Shown here piece after piece: positions 17,163-26,226 of a stretch of DNA of 64,000 nt; position 1 is the first letter of the stretch, and the number at the start of each line of letters is the position of its first letter. The DNA comes from Bradyrhizobium sp. JYMT SZCCT0428 (GTDB taxonomy: Bacteria; Pseudomonadota; Alphaproteobacteria; Rhizobiales; Xanthobacteraceae). A model generated the notes under the pieces. The model did not search any database, was not told the origin of the DNA, and saw nothing but the letters and a program-made list of their open reading frames with translations. The translations under genes were made by a program, and so were the position numbers. The DNA lies in assembly GCF_018131075.1 (NCBI RefSeq), contig NZ_JAFCLS010000046.1, positions 1 to 64,000 on the forward strand. The letters run 5' to 3'.

Positions 17163-17908
17163 TGCAGCTTGCGGCCGAAGATCGTTCCGACCTGCAACGC
17201 TGGATGTTGAGCGGCCTTGCGGTGCTGTGCGTCTACGCCGGCGTGACCGCGACGCTCGCGACCTGGCGCTATCCGGACGACACCGCGACCACGGAGCCTT
17301 CTGGCGCGATCGTGGTCGACCTCGCACCGCTGCCGGCAGCGCCCACGACGACCCCATCCGATGTCGCGCCGGGCCCGGAACAAGTGATGTCGGAAGCGCA
17401 GCCCATGGCGAAGCCCGAGGTGACGCCACCCGATGAAACACCTGAGCTGCCCCCCGCTCCCAATCCGGATGCGGCCGTGGCGCTGCAGAGTAAGCCGCAG
17501 CCTGAGGTGACGCCGCAGCAGCAGGCCGCCGCCGCGACCACGTCGGCACCCGCGGCAGTCCCTGATCGCATCGCGCCGGTCGCGGTGGCGCCGACACAGG
17601 GCGCGCCGAATGTGAAAGACTCGGAAGCGGCGGTGACATGGCGAACCAAAGTCCTCGCCTTGATCGAAAAGAACAAGCGCTATCCGGAAGCCGCGCGGCC
17701 GCGGCAAGGGACGGCACGCGTGTCGTTTGCGCTGGACCGCAAGGGAATGGTGGCCAACGCGCGCGTGATCGACAGTTCGGGCTCCAGCGCCCTCGACGAG
17801 GAAGCGGTCGCGCTGCTCAAGCGCGCGGAGCCTTTTCCGGCGCCGCCCGCAAATTTTCCGGGCGATTCGGTTGTCGTGAGGCTGCCGATCCGCTTCACCG
17901 TGAAATAA
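17159..17908 (+). CDS. tonB: Energy transducer TonB
   Basis: A 249-residue protein. It has one N-terminal membrane helix (WMLSGLAVLCVYAGVTATLA), a long periplasmic Pro/Glu/Ala-rich spacer (about 50-150), and a C-terminal TonB domain with YPEAARPRQGTARVSFALDR and the end VVRLPIRFTVK. It links ExbBD to the TonB box of outer-membrane receptors; the convergent receptor downstream is the obvious client. Either ATG at 17159 or 17162 may be used; the first overlaps the exbD stop. Confidence 0.93.
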   Translation: MMQLAAEDRSDLQRWMLSGLAVLCVYAGVTATLATWRYPDDTATTEPSGAIVVDLAPLPAAPTTTPSDVAPGPEQVMSEAQPMAKPEVTPPDETPELPPAPNPDAAVALQSKPQPEVTPQQQAAAATTSAPAAVPDRIAPVAVAPTQGAPNVKDSEAAVTWRTKVLALIEKNKRYPEAARPRQGTARVSFALDRKGMVANARVIDSSGSSALDEEAVALLKRAEPFPAPPANFPGDSVVVRLPIRFTVK

Positions 17909-18112
17909 CGCGGACAAGAACGGGCCGCAGAATCGCAGACACCAGACGTCCGCAAGGGCGGCGTCGGGAAGCAGGCATCGGTTGAGCCGAGTGGGCCGCC
18001 TGCCTTGCTCTAAAATTCAGGCGGCCCCGCCGACTACATCAATTGTCCTGCCCCACGGCAGAGGCCATAGCCAGCCAGGCAAAATATGAACAGACGGATT
18101 TGAAAGTCTTAT

Positions 18113-18143
18113 GACAGAGGCCGCCAACCAGGCGGCCTCTGTC
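18113..18143. terminator. Perfect hairpin between tonB and the receptor gene
   Basis: GACAGAGGCCGCC (18113-18125) and GGCGGCCTCTGTC (18131-18143) form a perfect 13-bp stem with loop AACCA. It lies between two converging genes, so it probably stops transcription from both sides. No clear T run follows, so rho-independent action is not certain. Confidence 0.65.
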
Positions 18144-18183
18144 AATCGCCATTTCCCGCGCGGCTTTGCGCTACAACACCGGA

Positions 18184-21100
18184 TCAATCCGCAATGATCG
18201 CCCCGCCGGCGCCGAACTTGTAGTTCACGCCGACCCTGATCCCATCACTGCTCACCCTGGTGTTGGAGTCGAACGCGACCGCCGTGTTGGCGGCGGTGGC
18301 CGGCGTGGAACGCACCGAACCGAAATCCATGTGAAGATATTCGAGCTTGCCGGTCCAGTTGCCCGCGAGGCGGGTCTCCAGACCGCCGCCGATGGCCCAG
18401 CCGAAACGGTAGGTGTCGGTTGTCAAAGCTGCCGTCGTCGCGGCACCCGCATTATCGAAACCTGTGACAGACGTCGACGTCGTTATCTTGCCGAACGGCA
18501 CGCCCGCCGTGACATAGGCCAGCAGGCCGGGTGAAACCAGCGCGCCGACGCGCCCGCGAACGGAGGCGACCCATCCGAGATGATAATCCAGGCTTGCCGT
18601 CACGGGTGCGTCGAGCGGAGCCAGCGCCGCGGTGCAGGCATTGCCGGGACATGTCGTGATGTTGCGTCCGCGCTGATTGCGGTATTCGAAATCGCCTTCG
18701 ATGCCTGCGACTAGCCGGCCCGATATCCAGTTGTATCCAGCCTGCCCGCCAATACTCGCGCTGCCGCGCGTGGAGAACAGGCGGCCGCCGTCAAACGGCA
18801 GGCCGGTCGCATCCTCGCTGAATACCGCGCTGGTAACGGCCCTGCCGCCGACATACCCGACAGTGCCGCCGGCATAGATGCCGGCCCAGTTCCAGGCCGC
18901 GTCGAGCATCCGCGGCGATTTGTAGTACATGTTGCCGCCCGGCCCCCGCGCCATACCGAAGGACGAACCCGGCGCTCCGCTCGGCCGGTCGACACCGTAT
19001 TTGACGTTAAGAAAGAGCTTGAACCCGCGGCCGGGCTGCAGGATCTCGTCCTTGTGGAATTGAACGGCATTGCGAATGTTGGCGTTGAGCAAATTGTCGC
19101 CGACGATTCCAGTCGCGACCTCGACCGCGCCCCACGGCGAATCCTTCCAGAACTGCCGGTTCTCCACCTGCACCTTGAGCAAATCGTATCCGCCGGTCGT
19201 CGTATCGAACTGCGAAACGTCGTTCTGTGCGAAGGCATGCAGCAGGCCGACGCGGGCAAACCAGCTGTCGTTCCGCCAATAGGCGCCGCCACCGAGCCGC
19301 ATCGGCGGGATGCGCGGAACATTGCTGCCGTCGGTGAACGTAGCCCGCACGACATCGAATTGTCCATCCACACCGAACGTGCCGCTCCCGAGCGGTGCGA
19401 CGTCCCATTGCCAGGCCAGTTCGCCGCCGCGGAACGTCGCGTCGCGCTGATCGTAATTGACCTGGATGTAATCGGTGCCGGCGCCGCAGGTGGCAAACGT
19501 TTCCTGGCACAGGATGCCGGTGGCGCGCGAGAAGATGAACTTGTCGTACGACGTGTAGTAGGCGTTGGCGGCGAACCTGAAATCGCCGGCGATGCGCTTC
19601 AGGCCGATTTCTGCCGTCTGCGCGGTCTCGATTCCCAAATTCGGGTTGCCGATCTTGAAGGTCTTCTCCGAACCGTCAGGGCCTTGCGCGAACAGTTCTA
19701 GCGCGCGCGGCGCGCGTTCGATCCGCTGCAGCGTCAGGCTCGCCACCAGATAGGATGGAAGATCCTTGATGATGCCGAAACTGACGCTCTTCGGCATGAA
19801 GTCGAGCTTGGCTGCAGCCCTGCCCGGTTCATTGGGCGGCGGCAGAAAATTCGGCGGGAAGGTGAACGCCGTTCCTGCGATATCGACGCCCTCGATGCGT
19901 CCGGCCAATTGCGTGCGGAGTGTGTCTGTGTGTCGTACTTCATTGAGGAAATACGCCGCCGCGGTTCTGGTCTGGGCGGGAAGCAGGATGGCCTGGCCTG
20001 CCGTATCCAGTTGCTGGTAGGCGCCCTGCGCACCGACAATGCTGGTCAGCGCCCCGATCGGCGTGGCGAACGCCGCAGATTCAAGCTCGATCTTTCCCTC
20101 GGTCTGCGTGTTCTTGAAAGTGGCCGTGATCCCCTCGTAACCGGGACCGGCGAGCACCGTCTCGTCATGCCTGTACTCGGAATATCCGGTCCAGTACCTG
20201 ACGGCCGCAAGCGCGGCCGCATCCGGCCGATACTCGCCCTTGCTGGTAATCTTGGTCTGCTCGAGATCGTTGTGCTGGCGTGCATCCGCGGTCGCGATAC
20301 CCGGAACGAAATAGTCGCTGGTGAAGCGAGAGACGGCGACGCCGGCATAGCCGCCGTCGAACAAATAAGAGCCGCCGACCGCCGCCCCCGCGCTTTGCGA
20401 GGCCGAGTTCGGTTGCCTGCCGTTGCCGACCGGCGCGGGGTTTGGCGGAACAAGATATGGATAGCTCGGGATGCTGTAGTCGCTGGAGGATCGCCCGTAG
20501 ATGTCGGCGTGAACGGCGGCGTTGCGACCGCCCGCATCCAGCAACAGGCCGCTTTCCCATCCCTTGTTGACGCTCGTCACGGCCGATCTCAGTTCCGCTG
20601 CCAGCCCACCCACTGGAGCGGCGGTCGGAATCCGGTTGTTGTTGACGTCGACGACGCCGCCGACGGCCTGCGAGCCGAACCGGAGCGCCCCCGGTCCGCG
20701 AACGACGTCGACCTTCTGGATCGCGAGAGGATCGATCGGTACCGCGTGGTCCTGCGCAATGTCAGACACGTCGACCGCACCGACGCCGTTCTCCTGAATG
20801 CGGACCTTGGCGTCCGACAAGCCGCGCAGAATGGGGCGGGACGATTCCGTGGCGAGGCCCGCGGAAGTCGCGCCGGGCATGGTGGAGAACAGGCTGCCGA
20901 ACCCGCCATTGCTGCTGCCGGTCTGGATTTGATTGCTGCCGATCGTCGACAACGGCGCAAACGGCGGATTGAAGGGCGAGGCGGGCGCGGCCGCCGGGGC
21001 GGGACCAGGCAGCGGTGCGGCGACGGCCCGTGAAGGCCGGCCGGGCTCGGCGCGCCCTGCCCGCCGCGCCGGCTTGGGCTGGCGGCCCTCCACCGTCACT

Positions 21101-21390
21101 TGCGGCATGTCGATTTCCGCCGGGGCGGCGGGCTTGTCTTGCGGTCCGGCGGCGGTGGCCGGTTGCGGCGGTGCCGTCTGCGATTGAGCGGGAGCCGCCG
21201 GGGCTTGCCCCGTTGCCGGGGCTGCCGGCGCGGATGGTTCGGCAGGCGCCTGAGGCGCGGCCGGAGACGCCGATGGCGCAGGAGACGCCGATGGCGCAGG
21301 CGTGGCCGTCTGCGAGAGGGCCGCAGTCTGGCCCAAACATACCATTGCAAATGCAGACGTGCCCAACAGGGCCATTCGTGTAGCGCGCAT
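18184..21390 (-). CDS. TonB-dependent receptor with a C-terminal porin-like barrel
   Basis: A 1068-residue outer-membrane protein. Signal peptide about 1-26, then an unusually long Pro/Ala/Ser/Gln spacer (about 28-92), a TonB-box-like MPQVTVEG near 95-102, a plug domain (about 145-255; RPILRGLSDAKVRI, VDVVRGPGALRFGSQAVGGVV), and a 22-strand receptor barrel to about 797 (end GRGFKLFLNVKYG). A further 240 residues, starting near WNWAGIYAGG at about 831 and ending IRVGVNYKF, match the Omp25/Omp31-type eight-strand barrel. The start could also be 21408 (MKVGDE). It converges with exbB-exbD-tonB and probably imports a heme- or siderophore-like ligand; a shared dyad lies upstream. Confidence 0.88.
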   Translation of the reverse strand: MRATRMALLGTSAFAMVCLGQTAALSQTATPAPSASPAPSASPAAPQAPAEPSAPAAPATGQAPAAPAQSQTAPPQPATAAGPQDKPAAPAEIDMPQVTVEGRQPKPARRAGRAEPGRPSRAVAAPLPGPAPAAAPASPFNPPFAPLSTIGSNQIQTGSSNGGFGSLFSTMPGATSAGLATESSRPILRGLSDAKVRIQENGVGAVDVSDIAQDHAVPIDPLAIQKVDVVRGPGALRFGSQAVGGVVDVNNNRIPTAAPVGGLAAELRSAVTSVNKGWESGLLLDAGGRNAAVHADIYGRSSSDYSIPSYPYLVPPNPAPVGNGRQPNSASQSAGAAVGGSYLFDGGYAGVAVSRFTSDYFVPGIATADARQHNDLEQTKITSKGEYRPDAAALAAVRYWTGYSEYRHDETVLAGPGYEGITATFKNTQTEGKIELESAAFATPIGALTSIVGAQGAYQQLDTAGQAILLPAQTRTAAAYFLNEVRHTDTLRTQLAGRIEGVDIAGTAFTFPPNFLPPPNEPGRAAAKLDFMPKSVSFGIIKDLPSYLVASLTLQRIERAPRALELFAQGPDGSEKTFKIGNPNLGIETAQTAEIGLKRIAGDFRFAANAYYTSYDKFIFSRATGILCQETFATCGAGTDYIQVNYDQRDATFRGGELAWQWDVAPLGSGTFGVDGQFDVVRATFTDGSNVPRIPPMRLGGGAYWRNDSWFARVGLLHAFAQNDVSQFDTTTGGYDLLKVQVENRQFWKDSPWGAVEVATGIVGDNLLNANIRNAVQFHKDEILQPGRGFKLFLNVKYGVDRPSGAPGSSFGMARGPGGNMYYKSPRMLDAAWNWAGIYAGGTVGYVGGRAVTSAVFSEDATGLPFDGGRLFSTRGSASIGGQAGYNWISGRLVAGIEGDFEYRNQRGRNITTCPGNACTAALAPLDAPVTASLDYHLGWVASVRGRVGALVSPGLLAYVTAGVPFGKITTSTSVTGFDNAGAATTAALTTDTYRFGWAIGGGLETRLAGNWTGKLEYLHMDFGSVRSTPATAANTAVAFDSNTRVSSDGIRVGVNYKFGAGGAIIAD

Positions 21391-21448
21391 CTCGTCCCCA
21401 ACCTTCATCGCGCTACAGGAACCGGTCCGGATAAGCTGCGACCTTAAA

Positions 21449-21465
21449 ACGTAGGTAAGGCTACA
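21449..21465. promoter_or_regulatory. Shared dyad upstream of the receptor gene
   Basis: ACGTAGGTAAGGCTACA (plus strand) contains GTAG-N6-CTAC and is 14/17 identical to the element at 15802-15818. It lies about 60 bases upstream of the receptor start on the minus strand. In the exbB copy the element is in the opposite orientation relative to the gene. Confidence 0.6.
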
Positions 21466-21657
21466 TGTTAATGTTGCCCCGTTAACTGTCAAGATGCCGC
21501 GGCCGGTCGTCGCAAGCGCGCGCCGGCCTGTTGCGGATTCGCGACATGCCGCCAACTTGCAATGTGGTCGGCAGCACGCCATGGTCTGCCTCCTCTCGAT
21601 GGATTCGCCTGGAAAGGTGCCGTGTTGCGCAAGCCCTCGACAGACCGGGCCAAATCG

Positions 21658-22098
21658 ATGCAGCCGCTCCCCACGGAGCAAACGCAGGCGCGCCGCTTTG
21701 GAAAAGCGCGGTCGGCGCGGTCGACCGCGGTTCTGGAAGATTATGTCGAACTGATCTCCGATCTGTTAGGCACGACCGGCGAGGCGCGCCCGACCGATAT
21801 CGCGCGCCGGCTCGGCGTGTCGCACCCGACGGCGATCGACACCATCGCGCGGTTGAAGCGGGAAGATCTCGTGACGGCGCGGCCCTATCGCGGGGTGTTC
21901 CTGACCGAGAAGGGCGAGACCCTCGCCAAGCGCGTCCGCGCGCGTCACCGGCTTGTGGTGGATGTCTTGCTGGCGCTGGGCGTCCCGCAGGAAGCGGCAG
22001 AGGGCGATGCCGAGGGCATCGAACATCACGTGTCGGACGTGACGCTGAAGGCGTTCGCCGAATTCCTGCGCGCCAACAAGGATCGCCGCAAGGTGTGA
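21658..22098 (+). CDS. mntR: MntR-type manganese-responsive regulator
   Basis: A 146-residue DtxR/MntR-family repressor. The core reads VLEDYVELISDLLGTTGEAR, then a winged helix (TDIARRLGVSHPTAIDTIARLKREDLV) and metal-ligand region with RARHRLVVDVLLALGV, EGDAEGIEHHVSDVTLKAF. This matches the E. coli-type MntR, including the EGIEHHVS metal site. It is expected to repress Mn import when Mn(II) is plentiful; no mntH or sit transporter is in the window. The start at 21658 fits the family length, although the ribosome site is weak. Confidence 0.88.
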   Translation: MQPLPTEQTQARRFGKARSARSTAVLEDYVELISDLLGTTGEARPTDIARRLGVSHPTAIDTIARLKREDLVTARPYRGVFLTEKGETLAKRVRARHRLVVDVLLALGVPQEAAEGDAEGIEHHVSDVTLKAFAEFLRANKDRRKV

Positions 22099-22115
22099 GG
22101 CGCGACCTCGCCGTC

Positions 22116-23537
22116 CTATCCGTTGCGGGTGGACTTGCGCTCGGCGGATTTGCGCTCGCCCGTGACGGCGTTTTCGGCCGCCCTGCTCATCAGCGACGCA
22201 TAATCATGGCCGAACAGGACTTCGCAGAAGCGGATCGCCGCCTTGGCCTGTAATTGCCGGTAGGCGCGCGCCTTGGTGTCGCCGCCGCGCAGCGCCTGCA
22301 CCAGCGCCTCGGTCGAGTGCTCGACATAATGCTGCAGGTCGGAATAGGTCCGCAACGTGACCTCGTTGATCGCAAGCTCGCTGGCATAGGTGCGGCAAAC
22401 CGCGACGAAATCGATCAGGGCCGCGGTTTCCTCGACGTCCGTGGCGTCGATCTTGGGAGCCGACGAAATGTCCTTGTCGGCGCGCTGGCGCAGGATGCGC
22501 CGGACCCGGCCGGGCACGCTGTCGATTTCCGACTGCAGCGAATTGGAAATGTCGGCGCGGATCGAGGTCAGCTGCTTGCCCCACGTGGAATCGTTGCGCA
22601 GGTCCAGTTCGGTGCGCAAGCCGCGCACGCCGTCATGCAGCGTCTTCAATTGTTCGCTGACATTGTCGAACTGGCCGCGCCTGATGTCGGTGCGCAGGCA
22701 GGCCGCGAGAAAGGACAGATCGTGCAGCGCGAGCGTGACGGCGATGCCGTACGGCGTCGCGGCGACGCGAATTTCATCGTCGGAAGCCGCCATCTTGATC
22801 GCGAGGCGGATAATCTGCCACGGCGCCGCCAGCCGCTGCATGATCAGCGACAGCGCGAACGGCAGCAGTTGCGGCGTCTGCAACGAGGGAACATTGAGCG
22901 CCGAGGTCACCGACGCGATCTGGGATTCCGACAACGCCCGCAATTGGCTGGGAAGCCGGCTACCCAGCGTGTCCATCGCCTCACGGGCGCGCAACACCGA
23001 CCCGATCGACAGGAAGTCCTCGACGACGTTGGGCGGGCCGATACGCGCGAGTGAACGCTGCCTGTCGTCGCCCTGCACCGGCGCCGCGACCTTGGCGATC
23101 GCCTCCGCGGCGGCGAGCTGGAATTTGCGCGACTCCGATTCCAGTCCTGCGGTCGAACCGCTCTGCCTGATGTCGGCCAGCGCGGCTTCGAAGGCCCGCG
23201 CCTGCTCCGGCGCGCCGTCCCGGGCCAACCATTGCCAGACCGGCAGCAGCGAGGTGCGGCGGATCTGGCCCTGCCGCATCGGGAAATTGCTCTCAACCAG
23301 AAACGGCTCGATCGGGCGAAACAGCAGACGCGCCGGATCGTCGGTCCGCGGCCGTATTTCTTCGTCTTCCTCGGTTCCGCGCACCACCTTGCGCAATTGC
23401 TCGAGTACGAGGGTGGCGACCGCGACTTCCTCGCCGCGCTCGATCGCGCGCTCGAACGAGCGCATCAGCAGCGCCTGCGCCTGAGGCGGGAGCTGGGCGA
23501 GATAGTCCCTCAGCCGCTCGGTCGATGTCTGGCTCAT
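22116..23537 (-). CDS. Conserved hypothetical protein, 473 residues
   Basis: A soluble, mostly helical protein with no recognised domain, starting MSQTSTERLRDYL and ending in a Lys/Arg/Ser tail (ERKSAERKSTRNG). The central part has long amphipathic helices (LLPFALSLIMQRLAAPWQIIRLAIKMA), and the C-terminal third is rich in charged coiled-coil-like stretches. The start at 23537 is preferred; the extended open frame to 23918 lies antisense to the adjacent kinase gene and is a shadow. It lies between mntR (convergent) and the FeuQ-like kinase on the same strand, separated by about 150 bases. Function unknown. Confidence 0.75.
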   Translation of the reverse strand: MSQTSTERLRDYLAQLPPQAQALLMRSFERAIERGEEVAVATLVLEQLRKVVRGTEEDEEIRPRTDDPARLLFRPIEPFLVESNFPMRQGQIRRTSLLPVWQWLARDGAPEQARAFEAALADIRQSGSTAGLESESRKFQLAAAEAIAKVAAPVQGDDRQRSLARIGPPNVVEDFLSIGSVLRAREAMDTLGSRLPSQLRALSESQIASVTSALNVPSLQTPQLLPFALSLIMQRLAAPWQIIRLAIKMAASDDEIRVAATPYGIAVTLALHDLSFLAACLRTDIRRGQFDNVSEQLKTLHDGVRGLRTELDLRNDSTWGKQLTSIRADISNSLQSEIDSVPGRVRRILRQRADKDISSAPKIDATDVEETAALIDFVAVCRTYASELAINEVTLRTYSDLQHYVEHSTEALVQALRGGDTKARAYRQLQAKAAIRFCEVLFGHDYASLMSRAAENAVTGERKSAERKSTRNG

Positions 23538-23688
23538 GCGCCCGGTGTGGATATGCGTGTGTCGTCCGGACGGCAACGCGCGTCCAACCGCCATCATAAA
23601 AGTGCGCGCGTTAAGAAGTCGTTTAGGAATGATGAAATCAAGGGCGGCATGGCCGGTCCCTCCAACCGGATTCAATCGCTTTTCGCGC

Positions 23689-25065
23689 TCAAACCCCCGG
23701 CAGCACCAGCTCGGCCCGCAACCCGCCGATCGGGGCATCACCGAGCGCAAGGCTGCCGCCATAGAGGGCGGCGAGATCGACCACGATCGAAAGCCCGAGG
23801 CCAGAGCCCGGCTTGGATTCGTCCAGCCGCTGTCCGCGCCGCGAGACCTGCGCGCGCTCGTCGGCCGACAGCCCGCGGCCGTCATCATCGACGATGATCC
23901 GCAGCCGTGGGCCTGCACTTGGCTCCTTCGCCGGCTCCAGCAGCACCTCGATCAAAACCTGCGAGGCGGCCCATTTACAGGCATTGTCGACCAGGTTGCC
24001 GGCCATCTCCTCGAGGTCCTGGCGCTCGCCGCGAAACTTCGCGTTGGAATCGGCTTTCAGCTCGATCGCGATGGCGCGATCCCGGTGGATCTTTTCCATG
24101 GTCCGCCGCAACGCCTCGATCGCGGGCGCGACCTCGGTGACCGTGCCGACCACGGTGACGCGCGCGGCGATGCGCGCGCGCTCCAGATGATGCGCGACCT
24201 GATCGCGCATCACGTCGGCCTGCTCCAGCACCTTGCTGGCAAAGGCATCGACGGGGTGCGCGGCGGCCTCGTTGACGATGACCGACAACGGCGTCTTGAT
24301 GGCGTGGGCGAGATTGCCGACATGGGTGCGGGCGCGCTCGACGATTTCCCGGTTGGCGTCGATCAGCGCATTGGTCTCGCGCGCCAGCGGCGCGATCTCG
24401 ACCGGAAACTCGCCCTCCAGCCGTTCGGCACGGCCGGAGCGGATATCGGCGATCGATTCCGAAATGCGCTTGAGCGGCGCAAGCCCGAAGCGGACCTGGA
24501 AGATCGTGGTCAGCAGCAGCACGATGCCGAGCGCCGCGAAGGTGCCGCCGAGGTAATAGTCGAAGCTGCGCGTCTCATCGAATATCTCGGCGGCATCGCC
24601 GGCGACGCCGATCAGGAACTTGCCGTCCGCGCCGAGGTCGACCGGCCGCTCCACCATCCGCAAATTCTGCCCCTCGGGGCCGTCGACATAGCCGAGACGG
24701 ATGCCGGCCGCGGTCAGTTCGGCGCCGTGCTCCTCGAGCTTCGGCAGCTTCTTGTCCCACAGCGAACGCGACACCCGCGCTTCGGGCTTGTCACCGTCGG
24801 TGCGCACGACCTGCCAGTACCAGCCCGACAGCGGCAGCTCGAACAATGGCTCGCCGAGCGACTGGAACGGGTGGTCGGGCGGCTCGTCCGGCGTGGCGAC
24901 CTCCGCGATCAGGGTGCGCAGATAGAGATTGAGGCGGCGGTCGAAAGCGCGCTCGGTGGCATCGCGATAGACCGACGACAGCACGAACCCGGTGATGACA
25001 AGGATCACCACTACCCACGCGGTCGCCGACAGGAACAACCGTGTGGCGAGCGAGGAGCCGCGCAT
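23689..25065 (-). CDS. feuQ: FeuQ-like sensor histidine kinase
   Basis: A membrane kinase of about 458 residues. One helix near the N terminus (LFLSATAWVVVILVITGFVLSSVY), a periplasmic domain, a second helix (GGTFAALGIVLLLTTIFQV), HAMP, the phospho-acceptor His in VGNLAHAIKTPLSV, and an ATPase domain with NLVDNACKWA, DDDGRGL and GSGLGLSIV. This PhoQ/FeuQ-like subgroup, with the adjacent FeuP-like regulator, controls cyclic glucan export and envelope functions in Sinorhizobium (literature recollection). Start is the ATG at 25065; a GTG at 25071 is possible. A 246-base gap with a family A repeat separates it from the regulator gene. Confidence 0.8.
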   Translation of the reverse strand: MRGSSLATRLFLSATAWVVVILVITGFVLSSVYRDATERAFDRRLNLYLRTLIAEVATPDEPPDHPFQSLGEPLFELPLSGWYWQVVRTDGDKPEARVSRSLWDKKLPKLEEHGAELTAAGIRLGYVDGPEGQNLRMVERPVDLGADGKFLIGVAGDAAEIFDETRSFDYYLGGTFAALGIVLLLTTIFQVRFGLAPLKRISESIADIRSGRAERLEGEFPVEIAPLARETNALIDANREIVERARTHVGNLAHAIKTPLSVIVNEAAAHPVDAFASKVLEQADVMRDQVAHHLERARIAARVTVVGTVTEVAPAIEALRRTMEKIHRDRAIAIELKADSNAKFRGERQDLEEMAGNLVDNACKWAASQVLIEVLLEPAKEPSAGPRLRIIVDDDGRGLSADERAQVSRRGQRLDESKPGSGLGLSIVVDLAALYGGSLALGDAPIGGLRAELVLPGV

Positions 25066-25168
25066 CAGCACGCGATCCGGAAAAGTGGCGGCCGGTTTTC
25101 AGACAAAAACATGCTCAAACAAAGAAGTAAGCGTGTTGCTTCGTCAACGCCTTTAATCAGGGGCCGGC

Positions 25169-25307
25169 AGAGCGCTTTCCGTTCCGATTGCATCGGAACG
25201 GGGCTCTAGATTCTTGTTTTGACGCGTTTTCTACCGCAGATAAGTCTATGCAATCTGCGTAAACTTGATTGCTATGCGAACCGGGCGCCACTTCGCTGGA
25301 AAACGCT
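25169..25307 (+). repeat. Dispersed intergenic repeat, family A copy 2
   Basis: It opens with a stem-loop (AGAGC...GCTCT with inner arms CCGTTCCGAT / ATCGGAACGG) followed by the family core TTCTTGTTTTGACGCGTTTT. Its middle is longer than copy 1, with an inserted segment around 25230-25285 before the common end CTGGAAAACGCTC. It lies between the FeuQ- and FeuP-like genes. Confidence 0.75.
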
Positions 25308-25311
25308 CTGG

Positions 25312-25983
25312 TCACGCGCCGGGGGCCGGCGGCGTCAGGAGATAGCCGAGCCCGCGCACGGTCTGGATGATATCGACGTCGAGCTTCTTGCGGATCCGGC
25401 CAACGAACACTTCGATGGTATTGGAATCGCGGTCAAAATCCTGATCGTAGAGATGTTCGACCAGTTCGGTGCGCGACACCACGCGCCCGGTGTGGTGCAT
25501 GAGATAGGCGAGCAAACGGTATTCATGCGACGTCATCTTGATCGGATTGCCTGACACGCTGACCCGGCCGGTGCGGGTGTCCAGTGAAACCGGGCCGCAG
25601 GTCAGTTCCGACTGGGCGTGACCGGTGGAACGGCGGAGCAGCGCGCGGATCCGCGCCAGGACTTCTTCGAGGTGAAAGGGTTTTGCGACATAGTCGTCGG
25701 CGCCGGCGTCGAAGCCCTGCACCTTGTCGCTCCAGCGGTCGCGGGCGGTGAGGATCAACACCGGCATCGCCCGTCCGTTGCGGCGCCAGGACTCCAGCAC
25801 CGAGATGCCGTCCATCTTCGGCAGGCCGATGTCGAGAACGACGGCGTCATAGGGTTCACTGTCACCGAGGTAGTGCCCCTCCTCGCCGTCGAACGCGCGA
25901 TCGACCACATAACCGGCATCCGTCAGCGCCGTCGTAAGCTGACGGTTGAGATCGGGGTCATCCTCGACGACAAGCAGGCGCAC
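25312..25983 (-). CDS. feuP: FeuP-like OmpR-family response regulator
   Basis: A 223-residue regulator. The receiver begins MRLLVVEDDPDLNRQL, has the phospho-acceptor Asp in VVLDIGLPKMDG, and DDYVAKPFHLEEVLARI with the conserved Lys. The winged-helix effector contains MTSHEYRLLAYLMHHTG and a recognition region ending IEVFVGRIRKKL. The start is the GTG at 25983 because GGAGG lies five bases upstream; a TTG at 25995 would add four residues. Wording close to FeuP (DRWSDKVQGFDAGADDYVAKPF) supports the name. It is the partner of the kinase downstream. Confidence 0.82.
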   Translation of the reverse strand: MRLLVVEDDPDLNRQLTTALTDAGYVVDRAFDGEEGHYLGDSEPYDAVVLDIGLPKMDGISVLESWRRNGRAMPVLILTARDRWSDKVQGFDAGADDYVAKPFHLEEVLARIRALLRRSTGHAQSELTCGPVSLDTRTGRVSVSGNPIKMTSHEYRLLAYLMHHTGRVVSRTELVEHLYDQDFDRDSNTIEVFVGRIRKKLDVDIIQTVRGLGYLLTPPAPGA

Positions 25984-26128
25984 GCTGGCCTCCAATGGTG
26001 TGCTTCACGAAACCTGCCACAAGATGAGGCTCACCGGCGTGAACGGCCAATGAACAGGGCACTTGGCGCCAGGTTACTTTTTTGTCATGGCGGCCCGCTA
26101 GGCGCGGCGCTCAGTCGCAGGCAATGCC

Positions 26129-26187
26129 TGGAGCCCCGCGCCGATGGAATCGGAACGGGGCTCCAAATTTTTGTTTTGACGCGTCTA
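26129..26187 (+). repeat. Dispersed intergenic repeat, family A copy 3 (short)
   Basis: A stem-loop with TGGAGCCCCG and CGGGGCTCCA arms is followed by a partial core (TTTTTGTTTTGACGCGTCTA). The tail of the family is missing, so this is a truncated copy. It lies between the FeuP-like gene and the phosphatase gene. Confidence 0.65.
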
Positions 26188-26226
26188 GCATGCCGAATCG
26201 GCCGCCCAAAGCGCCCAAAAGCGCGG

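Noticed and set aside
23538..23918. N-terminal extension of the 473-residue unknown protein
   Set aside because: It lies antisense to the FeuQ-like kinase, is Arg/Ser-rich, and a plausible ATG exists at 23537.
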